From NCBI GenBank assembly GCA_021820805.1, contig JAKADF010000181.1:1-6909 (forward strand): DNA of 6,909 bases. Direction: 5' to 3'. Under the pieces are notes generated by a model. It had not been told where the DNA came from. It saw only the letters and a list, made by a program, of their open reading frames with translations, and did not search any database. This DNA comes from Bacillota bacterium (GTDB lineage Bacteria; Bacillota; Bacilli; Alicyclobacillales; Alicyclobacillaceae). Each line of letters begins with the position of its first letter. The stretch's first letter is position 1. This document shows positions 6,207-6,909 of this stretch, piece by piece. The position numbers were made by a program, and so were the translations under genes.

Positions 6207-6210
6207 CCTT
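6199..6210. repeat. Perfect 12-bp palindrome spanning two convergent stop codons
   Basis: AAGGTTAACCTT is identical to its reverse complement. It contains the TAA of the rightward thioesterase (6204-6206) and most of the TAA of the leftward pseudouridine synthase (6211-6209). It has no loop and no following U-tract, so it is not a classical terminator. It may be chance, or a consequence of two abutting TAA stops. Confidence 0.6.
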
Positions 6211-6909
6211 ATCTGCATGCTGCGTCAATCTTGTTTATATCGGAACTCGAATAACCAAGTTTCCTTAGTTGATGAACAAAATCACTAGGAAGAGGCGCCG
6301 TAAGATTACTTCCATTTGGAAACTGCATTTTTGCAGCATGCAGCCACTGATGGACTTCGTGGCTGTCCTTAATTGGACGGCCTCCTCCATATTTTACATC
6401 TCCGAGCAGTGGATGCCCAATGTGACTAAAATGAGCTCGAATTTGGTGCGTTCGGCCACTAACGAGTCTGACTCGAACAACAGTTGTACCATCTCTTGAG
6501 GCAATTGGTTCATACATGGTCTGACTTTCCTTGCCTTCAGACTCGGCAACGGTTCTAAATCCACTTGTTCTTCCTAAACGAGAGTGAATTTCGCCTGATT
6601 TACTGATCTCCCCTTTTACGATGGCGATATACCATTTCCCCATCTCGTGATCTTGAATCTGTGCTGTGAGCCTTCGAATCGCTTCCCCCGTCTTAGCAAA
6701 AACCACTAACCCACTTGTATTACGGTCAAGACGGTGAACAGGCGCCGGCGTAAATACTCGGGAATCAAGCTGCCCATTATGATGCAGATAAGCCAAAACC
6801 TGATTAACGAGAGTATCCTTATACTCACCTTGAGCCCCGTGAGTCAGGAGTCCTGCAGGTTTATTCACAACAATTATTTCCGGATCTTCATATACAACAT
6901 CTATGTTAA
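6209..6909 (-). CDS. RluA/RluD-family 23S rRNA pseudouridine synthase, 5'-truncated by the window edge
   Basis: This enzyme family converts specific uridines in rRNA, or sometimes tRNA, to pseudouridine. About 233 residues are visible; the open frame continues past position 6909, so the true start is outside. The visible start runs VVYEDPEIIVVNKPAGLLTHG, the usual beginning of the catalytic domain. The signature HRLDRNTSGLVVFAKT follows, with the catalytic Asp encoded at 6727-6725. SGRTHQIRAHFSHIGHPLLG holds the family's RTHQIR motif. The missing part may hold an S4 RNA-binding domain, as in RluC/RluD, or only a short leader. A GTG at 6868 could be read as a start, but it lies inside the conserved NKPAG block and has no clear ribosome binding site. 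I cannot say which target uridine it modifies. Confidence 0.92.
   Translation of the reverse strand, partial: NIDVVYEDPEIIVVNKPAGLLTHGAQGEYKDTLVNQVLAYLHHNGQLDSRVFTPAPVHRLDRNTSGLVVFAKTGEAIRRLTAQIQDHEMGKWYIAIVKGEISKSGEIHSRLGRTSGFRTVAESEGKESQTMYEPIASRDGTTVVRVRLVSGRTHQIRAHFSHIGHPLLGDVKYGGGRPIKDSHEVHQWLHAAKMQFPNGSNLTAPLPSDFVHQLRKLGYSSSDINKIDAACR

Overview
The window reads as chromosomal DNA from a low-to-moderate GC, endospore-forming member of the Bacillota. Three things point there: strong GGAGG-type ribosome binding sites, several TTG and GTG starts, and a LytH-like spore-cortex peptidase. An Alicyclobacillus-like relative fits, but that is an impression from protein style, not a database match. 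I see no phage or insertion-sequence genes, tRNA, rRNA or CRISPR array.

Layout, left to right. Positions 1-95 hold a strong-looking leftward promoter (extended -10) that probably serves a gene beyond the left edge. Positions 96-4223 are a leftward cluster of four overlapping genes. In transcription order they are a YkhA/BACH-type acyl-CoA thioesterase (4223-3717), a Wzy_C/O-antigen-ligase-type polytopic membrane protein (3745-2486), a six-TM protein with a ~385-residue outside domain containing FG-GAP-like motifs (2508-859), and a lipoprotein (866-96). Successive genes overlap by 29, 23 and 8 nt. Upstream, 4267-4575 looks like a self-contained small transcription unit: sigma-A-like promoter, GTG-started 75-residue two-TM protein, and an intrinsic terminator whose stem starts inside the last codons. 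Next is a leftward LytH-like M23 peptidase (5618-4602). A 183-bp divergent spacer separates it from a rightward 4HBT thioesterase (5802-6206). That gene converges, with a 2-bp gap, on a leftward RluA-family pseudouridine synthase that runs off the right edge.

How the genes may work together. The three envelope genes (polymerase/ligase-like protein, six-TM protein with outside domain, lipoprotein) are the most interesting set. Their overlaps imply coordinated synthesis, and their predicted topologies place all of them at or outside the cytoplasmic membrane. My inference is a surface-polymer assembly or transfer module in which the latter two are uncharacterised partners of the Wzy_C protein. 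The thioesterase leading the cluster may be a passenger. The remaining genes (spore cortex maturation, second thioesterase, RNA pseudouridylation) look like ordinary housekeeping or sporulation functions.
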